Assembly (NCBI GenBank): GCA_024642665.1
Contig: JAHEAR010000002.1
Span: 8,689 to 72,688, forward strand
From: Bacteroidota bacterium
GTDB lineage: Bacteria > Bacteroidota > Bacteroidia > Chitinophagales > Saprospiraceae
Direction: 5' to 3'
DNA length: 64,000 bases
Position 1 is the first letter of the stretch; every line of letters begins with the position of its first letter. Of the stretch, positions 62,336 through 64,000 are shown piece after piece. The notes below the pieces were generated by a model that ran no database searches, was not told the DNA's origin, and saw only the letters and a list, made by a program, of their open reading frames with translations. The position numbers and the translations under genes were made by a program.

Positions 62336-64000
62336 CTAACGAACAACAGAAATCATTGAAGTCCAAATGCCTTCGTCGGTCGTTGCCTTCACTAAATGAA
62401 GTCCAGTTGGCAGTCCTTCCAAACTGATTTGAACATTACTACCATTAACTTTTTTGGTATATAATTGCTGACCATTTGATGCAAATATTTCTATCTGAAA
62501 AATATTGAATTCACTATTCAATCGAATAAAGTCACTTGTAGGGTTAGGTGTTATTGTGATTGATCTCTGATCCAAAACTTGAACGTGATCAATCATGTTA
62601 ACTTGTAAGGCTAGCAGTTGATAGCCTTCATTCCAAGGAAAGTTATTGTCAAATTGTGTACCTATGCCAACAACATTGATTGAGGATCCAACGCCAATAT
62701 CACCCGGCTCTAAAGGAATACCTGCATCTACATCAACACGAACATCAATGTTCGATCCACCCTGGGAAGAAGTGAATATGGTGTATCCGGCAGCTGAAAT
62801 ATTGCCGACGCTATCCACTTCCAGATTGGAAACGAGATAGCTTGATTCATCGGTTTCAACGACCTCCGAAACTAATCTTGCTACCACTAATGAATTACCG
62901 GTAGAAAGTACTTCAATGTCATCCGGAACGATTTCCAGCATACCATTAAAAGCATCCATGGTACCTGATACCGTGACCATATCACCTTCCGAAACTACAT
63001 AAGGCATAGGATCAAAGGAAAAAACATTCATGCCTACATTATTCACGTCAATAATGAAAAATGAATATCCATCCGGTTTGAAATTGACACCATGCACAAC
63101 GCCGGTCACGCGCGTAGGCACACCATCAAAAAGGTGTACCCCATTCAAGCCATCCGTAATTCTAAGATGCGGTAATGGGAAATCTGTATAATTATTTCGA
63201 TCATATACGGACATCGTACCCACCATTCCGCTAAAAACGTGCGGATCGCACTGATAATTATACAAACCTGCTATCGTTGGACTATAATCATATGTCCAGT
63301 TGGGCGCCGGGGCACCATTACCGAAGCTTACGGGATTTCCGGAAAAAACGGATTGATCACCATTCACATTATGCGCAATAGGTTCATTATTTACCCATCG
63401 AACCAGACTCCCCATCTCAACTACAATATTTTTAGGATTGAACTGGAAATTACCTACGGCAACCGTTACATCAGGCGTGCTGGTACCGCCGTCTGAGTTC
63501 AGCGCACCCGGTGTTCCGAAAACTTCATTTCCATTAATGATGACGCCGGTAGCGCCACCGGAGGATTGCCAGTTAGCACCGTCGTTATTATCTAAGACTG
63601 AATCTGTCAATTCGAGTGAAGGACCGTTTCCATCCGGATCTGTTGGCCATGGATCTGCATCATCAAACAATACACTATCGACAATCATTCCGCCTTCGTC
63701 AGCAAGCATAATCAATTCCCCACCATTACTCAGCGCACCTCCTGCCCATTCATGTACCACGATACCAAATACATTCAGCATGGCCTGTGCATTGATGGCG
63801 GTTACATAATACGCTCCCGGCTGGAGCTCAACATTGGGAAGTGTATCTATAATACCGGCCAGAAAATGCCAGCCTTCCAGATTAACAGGAGAAAGGCCTG
63901 TATTGAGAATTTCAATATATTCCAGTGAATCATTTCCTGATTCTGGTGGATTATAACTGATCTCATTGATGACGATCTGTGCTTGCAGACTACCAAGACT
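62336..64000 (-). CDS. T9SS protein with lamin-tail and cupredoxin domains (N-terminus cut by window edge)
   Basis: The frame continues past the ORF-track start (63781) to the window edge; about 555 codons are visible. It opens with the end of a signal peptide (SLQAQ) and a lamin-tail domain (IVINEISYNPPESGNDSLEY). A cupredoxin follows with copper ligands His (PIAHNVNG), Cys and His (YQCDPHVFSGM) and the last Met. Then comes an OB-like domain (FDPMPYVVSEGDMVTV) and a T9SS type-A tail (ITPNPTSDFIRLN). Probably a surface or secreted copper protein. Its partner and electron donor are unknown. Confidence 0.82.
   Translation of the reverse strand, partial: SLGSLQAQIVINEISYNPPESGNDSLEYIEILNTGLSPVNLEGWHFLAGIIDTLPNVELQPGAYYVTAINAQAMLNVFGIVVHEWAGGALSNGGELIMLADEGGMIVDSVLFDDADPWPTDPDGNGPSLELTDSVLDNNDGANWQSSGGATGVIINGNEVFGTPGALNSDGGTSTPDVTVAVGNFQFNPKNIVVEMGSLVRWVNNEPIAHNVNGDQSVFSGNPVSFGNGAPAPNWTYDYSPTIAGLYNYQCDPHVFSGMVGTMSVYDRNNYTDFPLPHLRITDGLNGVHLFDGVPTRVTGVVHGVNFKPDGYSFFIIDVNNVGMNVFSFDPMPYVVSEGDMVTVSGTMDAFNGMLEIVPDDIEVLSTGNSLVVARLVSEVVETDESSYLVSNLEVDSVGNISAAGYTIFTSSQGGSNIDVRVDVDAGIPLEPGDIGVGSSINVVGIGTQFDNNFPWNEGYQLLALQVNMIDHVQVLDQRSITITPNPTSDFIRLNSEFNIFQIEIFASNGQQLYTKKVNGSNVQISLEGLPTGLHLVKATTDEGIWTSMISVVR

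Noticed and set aside
1-64000. CRISPR array, tRNA, rRNA or insertion sequence
   Set aside because: No regularly spaced repeat array, cloverleaf-like sequence, rRNA segment or transposase gene was seen anywhere in the window.

Overview
The window looks like a piece of a Bacteroidota chromosome, probably of the Saprospiraceae/Saprospirales type. Evidence: several large secreted proteins with type IX secretion (T9SS) C-terminal sorting tails, SprB-type repeats, FG-GAP/VCBS-ASPIC lipoproteins, a Bacteroidota-style long PurM, an Mrp ATPase without the CxxC motif, and promoter-like TAnnTTTG (-7) boxes in place of sigma-70 -10 boxes. Genes are dense and mostly housekeeping. I see no rRNA, tRNA, CRISPR array, prophage or insertion sequence.

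Layout. 1-2.6 kb: mutS (minus, cut by the window edge). 2.6-8.3 kb: a BON-LysM protein, then the minus-strand run sucC-xseA-xseB and a DUF255 thioredoxin-domain lipoprotein. 8.7-12.7 kb: purM, a repeat-filled gap, a DUF1295 membrane protein and a secreted M43-like metalloprotease. 12.9-16.6 kb (plus): mdh, a peroxiredoxin-like protein, the Mrp ATPase, a NifU-type scaffold and pyrF. 16.6-21.6 kb (minus): a GT39-type glycosyltransferase, a threonine dehydratase-like enzyme, cysteine desulfurase and glmM. 21.7-24.0 kb (plus): a PAP2 phosphatase, folD and prmA. 24.1-27.4 kb (minus): maf, acs and a UbiA prenyltransferase. 27.6-34.1 kb: a double-AAA ATPase, a DUF983 protein, a CnoX-like thioredoxin (minus), dacB and lysA. 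34.1-41.0 kb (minus): two tandem paralogous 1.1-kaa VCBS/ASPIC lipoproteins. 41.2-44.8 kb (plus): a DnaQ-type exonuclease, two MbnP-family lipoproteins and an MbnH-type diheme peroxidase. 44.8-45.5 kb: a non-coding interval with two tandem short-RNA or attenuator-like units. 45.5-53.3 kb: a thioredoxin-SprB-PKD T9SS protein, an amidohydrolase (minus) and a large T9SS protein. 53.3-59.5 kb (plus): a class-I isoprenoid-synthase-like protein, engB, an acyltransferase, a KapD-like exonuclease, mnmH and selD. 59.5-64 kb: a zinc ribbon, TspO, a propeller-like lipoprotein, a SMUG2-like DUF4918 protein and a T9SS lamin-tail/cupredoxin protein cut by the window edge.

Genes that work together: mnmH plus selD make 2-selenouridine in tRNA. 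Mrp, the NifU-type scaffold and cysteine desulfurase lie within 6 kb and cover Fe-S cluster assembly. XseA and XseB form exonuclease VII. The MbnP and MbnH proteins fit a copper-site maturation pair in which the diheme enzyme oxidises a tryptophan of the partner.

The best candidates for something undescribed are (i) the two tandem units at 45035-45201, each an identical 22-bp block followed by a strong terminator hairpin; (ii) the MbnP-MbnP-MbnH operon with its divergent second MbnP; (iii) the double CbbX-type AAA protein with a duplicated N-terminal module; (iv) an orphan class-I isoprenoid-synthase-like protein; and (v) recurring -7 boxes only 4-8 nt before start codons, which suggests leaderless transcripts. 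All calls come from reading the sequence; no database search was run.
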